64,000 nt of DNA, from the NCBI RefSeq assembly GCF_014653195.1, contig NZ_BNAH01000002.1:248377-312376 (forward strand). The letters run 5' to 3'. Both the position numbers and the translations under genes were made by a program. The stretch is from Thalassotalea profundi. GTDB taxonomy: Bacteria; Pseudomonadota; Gammaproteobacteria; Enterobacterales; Alteromonadaceae. The notes under the pieces were generated by a model, which was not told where the DNA came from, ran no database searches, and saw only the letters and a list, made by a program, of their open reading frames with translations. Positions 46,570 to 55,821 of the stretch are shown here, piece after piece. Numbering within the stretch: position 1 is the stretch's first letter; each line of letters begins with the position of its first letter.

Positions 46570-47549
46570 TGAATTTCTAAATGCATATTTTTAATATAAA
46601 GCTCTTTACCCACATGTGGGCCATTAAGCACGACAACATGACTAAGATCAATCATGCTTTTATATAGACGATCCGTACTTGAAGGCTTAAGAATTTTATC
46701 ACTCCAGCTTAATATAAGCACTTGAGTTCCTTGAGGTAATGTATAGTACTGCGTAATATTACTTAATGAACTTTGACCAACAATAGCAGGATACCCCTCT
46801 GCTGTAATTAACTTGGCTATATCTTTAGGTATAAAACGTTCTACAGGGCCAGGTTGTAAACTTTTCACATCTTTTACTTGTTTTAACAATTGATTAACTC
46901 TGCTTATTAACAGAGTTCCATCATCTGTTTTAGGGGCAATTAAATGAAGAGTATCATGTTCAACTATTGCTTCAATTTTTTTGATAAGTAATGCTTGATC
47001 TCGATAAGTATGATTAAGCAGGGTATTCATCACACTTTCAGTCATGGGTAAAAAGTCTATCTCATTTTTAAATAAGCTTTCTAAGGCATCTATTTCATTA
47101 GGATAAATAACAGCATCGGTAAGATAAGCATCAATAACCTCCCCATAACTGTATCCAGAAACGCGTCCAAACTTATGCTTATTTAACTGAGTCAAATCAA
47201 AATCATTTTGGCGTTGTCGATTATAGTAAATACTGCTTGTAACACTGAATATTGGTCGAGAAAATAATACAAGTTCCTCTCTTTCAGGTGTTTTAAAATA
47301 AGGAAATGCAGCTTCTTGTTTACCTTCACTCACTAACTTTAGCGCTAAATCATAGTTTTGATAATGCCACTGTATACTAATGAACTCTTGTCCCATGACT
47401 TGTTGAAGTATATCTGCAGCAGTACCTAGAGGTTGATGTTCAGCATGAATATAAGGAGCCCATTTATTAGTCGACACTGAAATAGAGTTTGCCAATGAAC
47501 AAAATGGAATAAGTACTAAGGTTAACAGTAATATAATTAATTTTTGCAT
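46566..47549 (-). CDS. Periplasmic family 3 solute-binding-like protein with extra C-terminal domain
   Basis: 327-residue secreted protein: signal peptide to about residue 20 (FCSLANS), then a type 2 periplasmic-binding fold. Segments ISVSTNKWAPYI, KQEAAFPYFKTPEREELVLFSRPIF, GYSYGEVIDAYLTDAVIYP and ALESLFKNEIDFLPMTESV are typical of SBP_bac_3. The last ~85 residues (from about NITQYYTLPQGTQVLILSW) are outside that domain and look like a small alpha/beta unit. No ABC transporter genes are nearby. It is sandwiched between two membrane-protein genes with a 2-base gap and a 4-base overlap, suggesting a sensory or transport complex with them. Confidence 0.82.
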   Translation of the reverse strand: MQKLIILLLTLVLIPFCSLANSISVSTNKWAPYIHAEHQPLGTAADILQQVMGQEFISIQWHYQNYDLALKLVSEGKQEAAFPYFKTPEREELVLFSRPIFSVTSSIYYNRQRQNDFDLTQLNKHKFGRVSGYSYGEVIDAYLTDAVIYPNEIDALESLFKNEIDFLPMTESVMNTLLNHTYRDQALLIKKIEAIVEHDTLHLIAPKTDDGTLLISRVNQLLKQVKDVKSLQPGPVERFIPKDIAKLITAEGYPAIVGQSSLSNITQYYTLPQGTQVLILSWSDKILKPSSTDRLYKSMIDLSHVVVLNGPHVGKELYIKNMHLEIQ

Positions 47550-47551
47550 TG

Positions 47552-48865
47552 TTAATTTCGCTTTATATAACGGTAAGCAATGATAAGTATCAAAGTTAAG
47601 CCAAAACCAAAAGAAAACATTATATCAGCATCTATTTCGGCAATAATCCCCAAGAAAAATGAGCTTTTATTGTCATTATAATCTAGTGCTGGGCGACTCA
47701 TCATTTCCCGACTAAATTCAGTTAGATAAAGCGAGAGTTCGAATACAGCAAAAAAACTGAGTGTTACAAGCAAAAAGTCCGTCATTACTGTACTGCGTTC
47801 GCGCTTTTTATTATCTTCTTCTTGCAAACGCGCATTACACACTTCTATCATCCGCTCTGAATTTTCAACAAGTTGATCAAACTTCCATCCATTTAAGATG
47901 CTTTCAAGTAGTGCCCTGCTGGGTCGATTTAAAAATTTAATATTTTCAAAATAGACAATTTGATTAAGCCGACAAGCGGTTCGAGTGTTGGCTAGTAACT
48001 TATCTATCCGCTTTTTAGTGCCACGCGAATAAGCTGATTCAATTGCGCCTCGCAATGCATTATTGCAATTTTCTTGAGCCATATAATAATATTGAGATAA
48101 CACCATTATTTGTAGTCGAGGATCTTCACCAACGGCCTTAACATTTTTAACCGCATAGTTTAACCATGTCATAGCATAGTCTTTTTGATTATTGATCATA
48201 TCAGCTGCATCTTCAGGCCGACTGGTTTTTTTTAGCCATGAGGTTAATATGCGTTGAATTTTGCTCTGAGTCAGTTGCTCATCATCAATGATCATTGTCC
48301 GTGCCACCCAATTAACCTTACTCGCATTAATGTTCTGAGAAAACACAAAGTCATCGCTCAAGTATAATGTTAGTTGCTGTAAGTCTTGGCAAAAATCATT
48401 AAAATGCCCCTCTATAACCTCTTCACCTAATTGCTGAACTTTATTTTCAAGAAACTTTACAAGTTCATCGCAAGAATCATTCGGTGTTTCCATATCTGAA
48501 AAATCAATTGTTATCTCAACTTCTGCAATTGCAATATGATTTGTAAAAACATGAAACATCACCTGAGTATTGAAAGTTTGATCTTTATCCTCAGCATTTG
48601 GCGACCAACACATAAGTCGCATGTCTTTGGAGTTTTGCCCTGTTGATTGATATTGACGGCCTTCGTTTTGAATTCCGCCTAAATTCAATAATTTACCCTG
48701 CCAATTTAATTCTGTTACTTTGTCATTAGCTCCATTGAAAGAAACTAAATTAATTTCTTTCAACGATTTAATAAAGTGTTTAGAAAATTGATCAACCCCA
48801 AGATGTAAACTTAAAGGCGAATATATAGGTGCAATAGCACGAAATGTTAATTGAGAATCAGACAT
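47552..48865 (-). CDS. Unknown protein with cytosolic domain, helical stalk and two C-terminal membrane helices
   Basis: Not recognised. The 437-residue protein has no signal peptide. Residues 1-200 look like a mixed alpha/beta domain (RAIAPIYSPLSLHLGVDQF at the start). Residues about 205-360 are mostly helical with charged stretches (TSWLKKTSRPEDAADMINNQ, ARLQEEDNKKRERS). Two membrane helices follow (FLLVTLSFFAVFELSLYL and IMFSFGFGLTLILIIAYRYI) and the end is basic (KRN). The layout recalls CorA-type channels, but the GMN motif is missing. It is the first gene of a tightly packed three-gene operon with an SBP-like and a polytopic membrane protein. Confidence 0.72.
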   Translation of the reverse strand: MSDSQLTFRAIAPIYSPLSLHLGVDQFSKHFIKSLKEINLVSFNGANDKVTELNWQGKLLNLGGIQNEGRQYQSTGQNSKDMRLMCWSPNAEDKDQTFNTQVMFHVFTNHIAIAEVEITIDFSDMETPNDSCDELVKFLENKVQQLGEEVIEGHFNDFCQDLQQLTLYLSDDFVFSQNINASKVNWVARTMIIDDEQLTQSKIQRILTSWLKKTSRPEDAADMINNQKDYAMTWLNYAVKNVKAVGEDPRLQIMVLSQYYYMAQENCNNALRGAIESAYSRGTKKRIDKLLANTRTACRLNQIVYFENIKFLNRPSRALLESILNGWKFDQLVENSERMIEVCNARLQEEDNKKRERSTVMTDFLLVTLSFFAVFELSLYLTEFSREMMSRPALDYNDNKSSFFLGIIAEIDADIMFSFGFGLTLILIIAYRYIKRN

Positions 48866-49153
48866 AACTTATAGAGTTTAATTATCATTATAACAACCAT
48901 ACCAGTTCCATCATGAAATAACCATCAATCTAAAGCTATATAACCAATTGTTTTATATGCTTATATTTTAATCCTACTAAATCGAGATTATTGTACTCAT
49001 TACAGTAAACATCGTTAAAAAACTTCTAAATTTTCAGTCCATTTTCTTATTATTTTTATTTACTGCAAATGCACAATGTCATTTGCTTGCCCTGCACCTT
49101 TAAACTAAAATACTAACAATTTAATTTTCCTGTAAAAATAAGAAGGTTCTTCC

Positions 49154-50830
49154 ATGGCTTTGCCAGATAAATTTATCTATTCAATGAATCGTGTCAGTAA
49201 AGTTGTGCCACCAAAACGCACAATTTTAAAGGACATTTCACTTTCTTTTTTTCCTGGCGCTAAAATTGGTGTGTTAGGTTTAAATGGTGCAGGTAAGTCA
49301 ACCCTTTTACGCATTATGGCAGGAGTGGACACTGAATTTGAAGGTGAAGCTCACGCATTAGCAGGGACGAATATTGGTTACTTACCACAAGAACCTCAGC
49401 TTGACGAAAGTAAAACCGTTCGTGAAGTGGTAGAAAGTGCAGTTTCTGTAGTAAAAGATGCAATGGCTCGTCTTGATCAAGTTTACATGGAATATGCTGA
49501 AGAAGGTGCTGACTTCGACGCGTTAGCGAAAGAACAAGGCCAACTTGAAGATATTATTAATAGTAATGATGGCCATAATATAGAGAATGCTTTAGAGCGT
49601 GCTGCCGATGCTTTACGCCTGCCACCTTGGGATCAAAAAATTGCTGTGTTAAGTGGTGGTGAACGCCGTCGTGTAGCGTTATGCCATTTACTACTACAAA
49701 AACCTGACATGTTATTATTAGATGAACCTACTAACCATTTAGATGCAGAATCTGTTGCCTGGTTAGAACGTTTTCTTCATGATTACAGCGGTACTGTAGT
49801 TGCTATTACCCATGATAGGTATTTCTTAGATAATGTAGCTGGTTGGATACTTGAACTAGACCGAGGCTACGGGATACCTTGGGAAGGTAATTACTCATCT
49901 TGGTTAGAACAAAAAGATGCTCGATTAGAACAAGAATCTAAAAGTGAAAGTGCTTTACAAAAAACCATTAAACAAGAACTTGAATGGGTACGCCAAAACC
50001 CTAAAGCACGCCAATCTAAAAATAAAGCGAGAATGGCACGGTTTGAAGAGCTTAATAATCAGGAACATCAAAAGCGTAACGAAACCAATGAGCTTTATAT
50101 TCCACCTGGACCTCGTTTAGGTGACAAAGTATTAGAAGTGAACAACTTAACTAAATCATTTGGCGATAGAGTACTCATTGATAACTTATCTTTTAGCATA
50201 CCTAAGGGAGCTATTGTGGGAATTATCGGTGCTAATGGCGCGGGTAAGTCAACCCTATTCAAAATGTTATCTGGTGCTGAAAAACCTGACTCTGGTACCG
50301 TTGAATTAGGTGAAACGGTTAAGTTAGCGAGTGTTGATCAATTTAGAGATGATATGGTTGATAGTAACACTGTCTATCAAGAAATATCTCAAGGCCATGA
50401 AATATTAGAAATTGGTAACTATCAAATACCGAGTCGCGCATACTGTAGCCGTTTTAACTTTAAAGGTAATGATCAACAGAAGTTTATTGGTGACTTGTCA
50501 GGCGGTGAAAGAAACCGAGTTCACTTAGCCAAATTAGTACAAACTGGCGGTAACTTATTACTACTTGATGAGCCAACCAATGATCTTGATGTAGAAACAT
50601 TACGAGCCCTTGAAGAAGCCTTATTAGAGTTCCCAGGCTGTGCTATGGTTATCTCGCATGACCGTTGGTTCTTAGATAGAATTGCCACCCATATCCTTGA
50701 TTACCGTGATGAAGGGCAAGTTAACTTCTTCGAAGGCAACTTTACTGATTACAATGACTGGCTGAAGAAAACGCTTGGCGCTGCAGCTACAGAACCTCAT
50801 CGTATTAAGTACAAAAGAATGACTAAATAA
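49154..50830 (+). CDS. ettA: Energy-dependent translational throttle protein EttA (ABC-F)
   Basis: Ribosome-associated ABC-F ATPase that gates the first steps of elongation according to the ADP/ATP ratio. It has 558 residues and two ABC domains: Walker A GLNGAGKST and GANGAGKST, signatures LSGGERRRVAL and LSGGERNRVHL, Walker B LLLDEPTNHLD and LLLDEPTNDLD. There is no membrane domain. The opening YSMNRVSKVVPPKRTILKDI and the end EPHRIKYKRMTK are nearly those of E. coli EttA, and the arm insertion of the first domain is present. AAGAAGG upstream fits the ATG. It is a single gene with its own terminator. Confidence 0.97.
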   Translation: MALPDKFIYSMNRVSKVVPPKRTILKDISLSFFPGAKIGVLGLNGAGKSTLLRIMAGVDTEFEGEAHALAGTNIGYLPQEPQLDESKTVREVVESAVSVVKDAMARLDQVYMEYAEEGADFDALAKEQGQLEDIINSNDGHNIENALERAADALRLPPWDQKIAVLSGGERRRVALCHLLLQKPDMLLLDEPTNHLDAESVAWLERFLHDYSGTVVAITHDRYFLDNVAGWILELDRGYGIPWEGNYSSWLEQKDARLEQESKSESALQKTIKQELEWVRQNPKARQSKNKARMARFEELNNQEHQKRNETNELYIPPGPRLGDKVLEVNNLTKSFGDRVLIDNLSFSIPKGAIVGIIGANGAGKSTLFKMLSGAEKPDSGTVELGETVKLASVDQFRDDMVDSNTVYQEISQGHEILEIGNYQIPSRAYCSRFNFKGNDQQKFIGDLSGGERNRVHLAKLVQTGGNLLLLDEPTNDLDVETLRALEEALLEFPGCAMVISHDRWFLDRIATHILDYRDEGQVNFFEGNFTDYNDWLKKTLGAAATEPHRIKYKRMTK

Positions 50831-50845
50831 ATCTAGTGATGACAA

Positions 50846-50919
50846 TCAAAGGCACCCATACCAATTTATACCCTATTAATATTAAAAGGATTAGTGGTAA
50901 TTAGGGTGTCTTTTTTTTT
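50846..50919 (+). terminator. Terminator of ettA
   Basis: The outer stem AAAGGCACCC (50848-50857) pairs with GGGTGTCTTT (from 50903) with one G-U pair. It has a 45 base loop and is followed by nine T. A second inner pairing (ACCAAT with GGTAAT region) may help. Confidence 0.75.
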
Positions 50920-50966
50920 AAATACAGCTATGCTAAATATACCCGTAGCTAATTTATACCTATATT

Positions 50967-51329
50967 ATGGAAAATAGACGTCAATTTACTCGAATATTAT
51001 TTTCAATTAATGCCTCTTTAGAAGTGGAAGAGCAGCATTATCCCGTAAAAATTCATGATATATCGCTAAATGGCGCTTTAGTCAGCCGCCCTGAAACAGA
51101 AAATACCTTACTCAAAAAATTAGGTGTACTTCGCTTTGTGCTATCTGAAAGCGAGGTTGATGTAGAAATGCACATTGCCGTTGTTCACCAAGAAGGTGAT
51201 GAAATTGGCTTACGCTGCAATGCCATTGATATCGACAGCATTAGTTACTTAAAAAGGCTTATTGAACTTAACCTTGGTGACGAAAGTCAATTAAATAAGG
51301 AGCTTTCACAATTAACTAAAGCGGTGTAA
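50967..51329 (+). CDS. PilZ-domain protein
   Basis: 120-residue cytosolic protein consisting of one PilZ domain, the usual receptor for cyclic di-GMP. Both halves of the binding signature are seen: the R-x3-R element in RRQFTR (residues 4-9) and the D/N-x-S-x-x-G element in HDISLNGALV (about residue 31). It would transmit c-di-GMP levels to motility or adhesion targets, but no partner is encoded beside it. It lies between ettA and a GcvR-like gene with its own upstream region. Confidence 0.93.
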   Translation: MENRRQFTRILFSINASLEVEEQHYPVKIHDISLNGALVSRPETENTLLKKLGVLRFVLSESEVDVEMHIAVVHQEGDEIGLRCNAIDIDSISYLKRLIELNLGDESQLNKELSQLTKAV

Positions 51330-51397
51330 ATTATCCTACAGCTAAACACTCACTTTATTTAGGTAATTCATATTAATTTTCCCAATAAGGACACCTC

Positions 51398-51895
51398 ATG
51401 AACCATCTCATTATTTCGTTTACCAGTCCAGACAAGCCCGGCTTAGTCGATAAACTTTCTAAAGTGATTAAACTTAATCACGGTAATTGGCAAACCAGCA
51501 GCTTGCACCATTTATCTGGCTTTTTTGCCGGTATTATTGAAGTAGCTGTTACATCAGAACAAACAGATCTACTTATTAATGCACTGAAAAGCATACCAGA
51601 ATTTAGTTTAAATATTGAAGTAGCGAACGTAGTTTCACCTAAAGTACCTGCAAACTTAGTATTAGAACTAACGGCAAATGACCGTGCAGGCATAATCCAA
51701 GAGATTAGCTCGGTCATTCATCAACAAGGCGGTAACTTATTAAAATTAGTCAGCAGTCAAGAAAGCGCCGCACATTCAGGGCAAGACTTATTTAAAGCTA
51801 AAGCAACCATTGCTATCGACAAGAGTGCTATAGAGTCTTTGATCACTGAAATTGAAAGTTTAGCCGATGACCTTATGGTTGATATTTCTCGATAA
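51398..51895 (+). CDS. Tandem ACT-domain protein, GcvR-like
   Basis: 165-residue protein with two ACT domains: residues 3-75 (LIISFTSPDKPGLVDKLSKV) and 87-163 (LVLELTANDRAGIIQEISSV). ACT pairs of this kind bind amino acids; the glycine cleavage system repressor GcvR is the closest well-studied type. The AAGGACACC just before the ATG gives a clear ribosome binding site. It stands alone before the ppk1 promoter. Glycine regulation is inferred from family similarity and not shown by the context. Confidence 0.88.
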   Translation: MNHLIISFTSPDKPGLVDKLSKVIKLNHGNWQTSSLHHLSGFFAGIIEVAVTSEQTDLLINALKSIPEFSLNIEVANVVSPKVPANLVLELTANDRAGIIQEISSVIHQQGGNLLKLVSSQESAAHSGQDLFKAKATIAIDKSAIESLITEIESLADDLMVDISR

Positions 51896-51927
51896 TAACG
51901 ACCTTATTTATGACATATTAAAGCGTT

Positions 51928-51945
51928 TTGTCTTAAAAATGTCAT
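51928..51945 (+). promoter_or_regulatory. PhoB box upstream of ppk1
   Basis: TTGTCTTAAAAATGTCAT: two heptamers around AAAA, three mismatches from CTGTCAT-4-CTGTCAT, in the direction of ppk1, 55 bases before its ATG. A reversed half site (ATGACA) lies about 20 bases upstream. Confidence 0.75.
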
Positions 51946-51999
51946 ATTTTTTATATACACTTATTTTATCTAGCTGGATAAAAAAGTGTATATAAGTCA

Positions 52000-54120
52000 A
52001 TGTTTGAAGGACAAAGTTTATTTGAAAAAGAACTCAGTTGGCTATCATTTAATGAAAGAGTTCTACAAGAAGCTAATGATGAATCTGTCCCATTAATTGA
52101 ACGAATCAGATTTTTAGGTATTTACTCATCAAATTTGGATGAATTCTTTCGAGTACGTGTCGCAGGAATACGACGCCGTGCCATACTTGAAACCGCTCAA
52201 GGTGAACCTTCAGGCAAATGGAGTCATCTGCAATTTGCAGTCACCGATAAAGTAGAAATACTAACCGCTCAGTTTCAAAAAACATCAACACATGTATTTT
52301 CACTATTACAAGCGCAAGGTATCCATACACTATACGATGCGCCCGATGCCTTAAAGTTTGATAAATATCTAACACCCACACAAATTTCTTGGTTAGAACA
52401 GGTATTTGACAATAGAATAATCCGTCATATAACGCCGATCGTTATTCACTCTAAAACACAACTCACCCAATGCATTGATGATGATGGCATATACTTCTTA
52501 GTTGCTTTAAACAAAGGGATGTCAAAACAGTTTTGCCTAGTAGAAATACCTAGGGTCGACATAGAGCGCTTTATTATTGTACCAACCAATAATGGAGATA
52601 ATCCTAAATACATTGTAATTTTAGATGACGTTGTTGAATTTTTTATCGACAAACTGTTTGCCGGTATGTTTGATTATGATCACATTGATGCCTACTCACT
52701 TAAACTTACTCGTGATGCTGAATATAATTTAACAGATGACTTAGATGAAAGTCTGCTAGACCAAATGTCAAAGGGAATAAAGCAGCGCTTAAAAGCAGAT
52801 ATGGTGAGATTAGTTCACGACCGAAAAATGCCCAAGTATATGCTCAGTTATTTACGAAAGTCATTAAAAATACGTGAGCATGAAAGCCTTTCACCTAGTG
52901 TTAGGTATCGTCATTTTAAAGATTTTATGAAATTTCCCAGCTTAAATGAAAAGTGCAGTCAAACAGCTGAAATAAAAGCACTAGAATCTATTAGGTTTAA
53001 TGCCTTTAACTCGGTTTTTGATGCTATTTCGTATCAAGATATCTTACTTTATTATCCTTATCATAAGTTTAAACATTTTACAGAATTTGTACGTCAAGCT
53101 TCATATGACCCTTTAGTTAAGCATATAAAAATTAATATTTATCGTGTTGCAAAAAACTCTCGAATTATTCAATCACTTGTTGAAGCTGTGAAAAATGGAA
53201 AACGCGTCAGTGTCGTTGTTGAATTACGTGCCCGTTTCGATGAACAAGCCAACATTGAATGGGCTAAAACAATGAAAGATGCAGGTATCGATGTAGAGTT
53301 TGGTATAGAAAGTCTAAAAGTTCACGCTAAATTGTGTGTGGTGACACGACTAGAAAATGAAAAAATGGTCCGATATACCCATATAGGCACAGGAAACTTT
53401 CATGAAGCAAATGCGCGTGTTTATACCGACTTTGCTTTATTTACAAAACATAAAGAAATATCACAAGAAGTTGACAATGTGTTTGATTTTATTGAACACA
53501 GTTATAAGCGTTTTCGTTTTAACCACTTAATTGTTTCTCCTTTAACTTCTCGCAGACGTATATATCAACTAATAGATAACGAAACAAATGCCGCAGAACA
53601 AGGCCAAACAGCAGAAATAAGCATAAAACTCAATAATTTAGTTGATCCTGGAATTATCAATAAACTTTATCAAGCAAGTAATGCTGGGGTAAAAATAAGA
53701 ATAATTGTTCGGGGGATGTGTGCACTCATCCCAGGAGTGAAAGAATACAGCAAAAATATTAAAGTTATTTCAATTGTAGATAGGTATTTGGAGCACCCAC
53801 GCATTATGTTTTTTCATAACGCAGGAAATGAGCAGTTATTTATCAGTTCAGCCGACTGGATGGAGCGAAACCTAGATGAAAGAGTAGAAGTCGCCTGCCC
53901 AATTTATGATCTCACAATTAAAACCCGAATAATTGAAATATTTAATTTGCAATTTAATGATAATGTTAAAGCTCGCATTATAAATAAAGAGCAAAACAAT
54001 TTATATGTTAAACAAGGTTCAAACCCACCTATTCGCTCACAAATAGAGATCTATCATTATTTGGTAGAAAAGGAAAAAGAAGATAGTCTATTACTATTAG
54101 AAAAGTTGAACGAACAGTAA
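52000..54120 (+). CDS. ppk1: Polyphosphate kinase 1
   Basis: Makes inorganic polyphosphate from ATP at the inner membrane face; 706 residues. The N-domain is recognised by KELSWLSFNERVLQEA and IRFLGIYSSNLDEFFRVRVAG. The two phospholipase-D-like catalytic domains contain KINIYRVAKNSRII, VVVELRARFDEQANIEWA, the autophosphorylated His in KVHAKLCVV, YTHIGTGNFHEANARVYTDF and SSADWMERNLDERVEVACPI. No strong ribosome binding site is seen at the ATG. It forms an operon with ppx (4-base gap), and a PhoB box upstream suggests induction by phosphate starvation. Confidence 0.97.
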   Translation: MFEGQSLFEKELSWLSFNERVLQEANDESVPLIERIRFLGIYSSNLDEFFRVRVAGIRRRAILETAQGEPSGKWSHLQFAVTDKVEILTAQFQKTSTHVFSLLQAQGIHTLYDAPDALKFDKYLTPTQISWLEQVFDNRIIRHITPIVIHSKTQLTQCIDDDGIYFLVALNKGMSKQFCLVEIPRVDIERFIIVPTNNGDNPKYIVILDDVVEFFIDKLFAGMFDYDHIDAYSLKLTRDAEYNLTDDLDESLLDQMSKGIKQRLKADMVRLVHDRKMPKYMLSYLRKSLKIREHESLSPSVRYRHFKDFMKFPSLNEKCSQTAEIKALESIRFNAFNSVFDAISYQDILLYYPYHKFKHFTEFVRQASYDPLVKHIKINIYRVAKNSRIIQSLVEAVKNGKRVSVVVELRARFDEQANIEWAKTMKDAGIDVEFGIESLKVHAKLCVVTRLENEKMVRYTHIGTGNFHEANARVYTDFALFTKHKEISQEVDNVFDFIEHSYKRFRFNHLIVSPLTSRRRIYQLIDNETNAAEQGQTAEISIKLNNLVDPGIINKLYQASNAGVKIRIIVRGMCALIPGVKEYSKNIKVISIVDRYLEHPRIMFFHNAGNEQLFISSADWMERNLDERVEVACPIYDLTIKTRIIEIFNLQFNDNVKARIINKEQNNLYVKQGSNPPIRSQIEIYHYLVEKEKEDSLLLLEKLNEQ

Positions 54121-54124
54121 GTGA

Positions 54125-55648
54125 ATGCAAACCAACACAACAAACTCTGCTCTTGGTAATGATACCTGTGAATATTTAGCCGCCCTCGATATAGGCTCAA
54201 ACAGTTTTCATTTCGTACTTGCTCGTAATGTAGAACAGCACCTACAAATTGTACACTCAGAGAAGTATCGAGTACAATTAGCACAAGGACTTGACTCAAA
54301 GAATAAACTGGATCAAGTAGCCATTGACCGTGGCATTGCCGTATTAGCAAATTTAGCTGCTACCACCAAAGAGCTCGCTCCACAAAACTTTCGAGCGGTC
54401 GCAACTTACACTTTAAGGCAAGCGAAAAACGCTGAAGACTTCCTTCATGCAGCAAAAAGAGTATTCCCTTTTGATATAGAGATAATATCTGGTCACGAAG
54501 AAGCTAGACTTATTTATCAAGGTGTTGCATTTAACCAAAACAGTAATGAGCAACGTCTTATTATCGATATTGGTGGTGGTAGCACAGAATGCATAATTGG
54601 CATCAATCACAAAATAAAAACCTTAGATAGCTTGAATATGGGATGTGTAAGCTACCAAAAACAATTCTTCCCAAATGGAACGATCAACCCAAAAGCATTT
54701 GATAAGGCAATCAAGTCTGCAACACATCAAGTAAAATCGATAGCAAAACGCTTTAAAAAAACAAGTTGGGAAAGCACTATAGGGACATCTGGTACCATTA
54801 AAAGTATATATTCAGTTATTAATTTTAATGAACCAATCCCACAGCGTGTTTCACTTGAGAAAATTTTGTTGTTAAAGAAAAAGCTGCTTAATTTCCAACA
54901 TATTGATGATATTACTATTGAAGGACTTAAAGACAGTCGTCGGTCTGTTTTTTGTGCCGGTATATCAATTCTTATTGCAGTAATGGACACCCTAAATATT
55001 TCAGAGATAGATTTCTGCCAATATTCACTAAGGGAAGGCGTACTTTTTGAACAACTAAACGACTTTAAAACAGTTAATGTTCGCCAACGCACCGTCAATA
55101 GTTTAATTGAACGTTTTAATGTAGATACAAGCCAAGCATTACAAGTAATGCAGCTTTGTCAGAACTGGTTCGAGCAAGTAAAGCACTCTTGGCAACTAGA
55201 GCAACCAATATATTTTGAATTACTAATGGCTGCGGCAAAGTTGCATGAAGTGGGGTTTGATATAAACTCATCGGGTTACCATAAGCACGGACATTATATT
55301 TTATCACAAGCAGACTTAGCGGGGTTTAACCAAGAGCAACAAACCGCCTTAGCTTGGCTTGTTGGCAATCAACGTAAAAAGATCACCCCATTAACAACTC
55401 AACAATGTTATTTACTTAACCGTAAGCAATTGAATCAATTATGTGCGTTATTAAGACTTGCAATTTTATTATGTCAACAACGACAAAATGACAGCAATTT
55501 CTCTGAAACAATCACTGTCAAAGATAATATGCTGACACTCTCTTTAGATCCCAATTGGTTATTAGATAGACCTATTGTTGACTCCGAGCTTTCATACGAG
55601 CAACATTATCTGCAAACACTAGGTTTAACACTTTCCATTCAAAATTAA
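54125..55648 (+). CDS. ppx: Exopolyphosphatase (Ppx/GppA family)
   Basis: Removes terminal phosphate from polyphosphate, or pppGpp in related enzymes. It has 507 residues and an actin-like ATPase fold with the phosphate 1 loop ALDIGSNSFHFVLA, ATYTLRQAKNAEDFL, the catalytic Glu in SGHEEARLIYQGV, phosphate 2 loop IIDIGGGSTECIIG and GTSGTIKSI. A C-terminal HD-like helical domain follows (KLHEVGFDINSSGYHKHGHYI). The ATG lies 4 bases after the ppk1 stop, so translation is coupled. The Ppx/GppA distinction rests on the ppk1 linkage. Confidence 0.95.
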   Translation: MQTNTTNSALGNDTCEYLAALDIGSNSFHFVLARNVEQHLQIVHSEKYRVQLAQGLDSKNKLDQVAIDRGIAVLANLAATTKELAPQNFRAVATYTLRQAKNAEDFLHAAKRVFPFDIEIISGHEEARLIYQGVAFNQNSNEQRLIIDIGGGSTECIIGINHKIKTLDSLNMGCVSYQKQFFPNGTINPKAFDKAIKSATHQVKSIAKRFKKTSWESTIGTSGTIKSIYSVINFNEPIPQRVSLEKILLLKKKLLNFQHIDDITIEGLKDSRRSVFCAGISILIAVMDTLNISEIDFCQYSLREGVLFEQLNDFKTVNVRQRTVNSLIERFNVDTSQALQVMQLCQNWFEQVKHSWQLEQPIYFELLMAAAKLHEVGFDINSSGYHKHGHYILSQADLAGFNQEQQTALAWLVGNQRKKITPLTTQQCYLLNRKQLNQLCALLRLAILLCQQRQNDSNFSETITVKDNMLTLSLDPNWLLDRPIVDSELSYEQHYLQTLGLTLSIQN

Positions 55649-55821
55649 TATAACGCTTACCCGATGGTAATTTTTAGTCCGCTAAGCCAGTATGATGAAT
55701 TTATTCATATTTTTAATCGTCATGATTAATTTCAAACGGCTCGTTATACTTTGACATATGTTCAATTAATTGGTTACTATAATTTTTACAGCATAAAAGC
55801 GTTTTTAATAAGGATATTTAA

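Noticed and set aside
47552..48865. CorA-type magnesium channel
   Set aside because: Two C-terminal helices after a helical stalk fit the shape, but the GMN signature is absent and the N-terminal domain is not recognisable as CorA.
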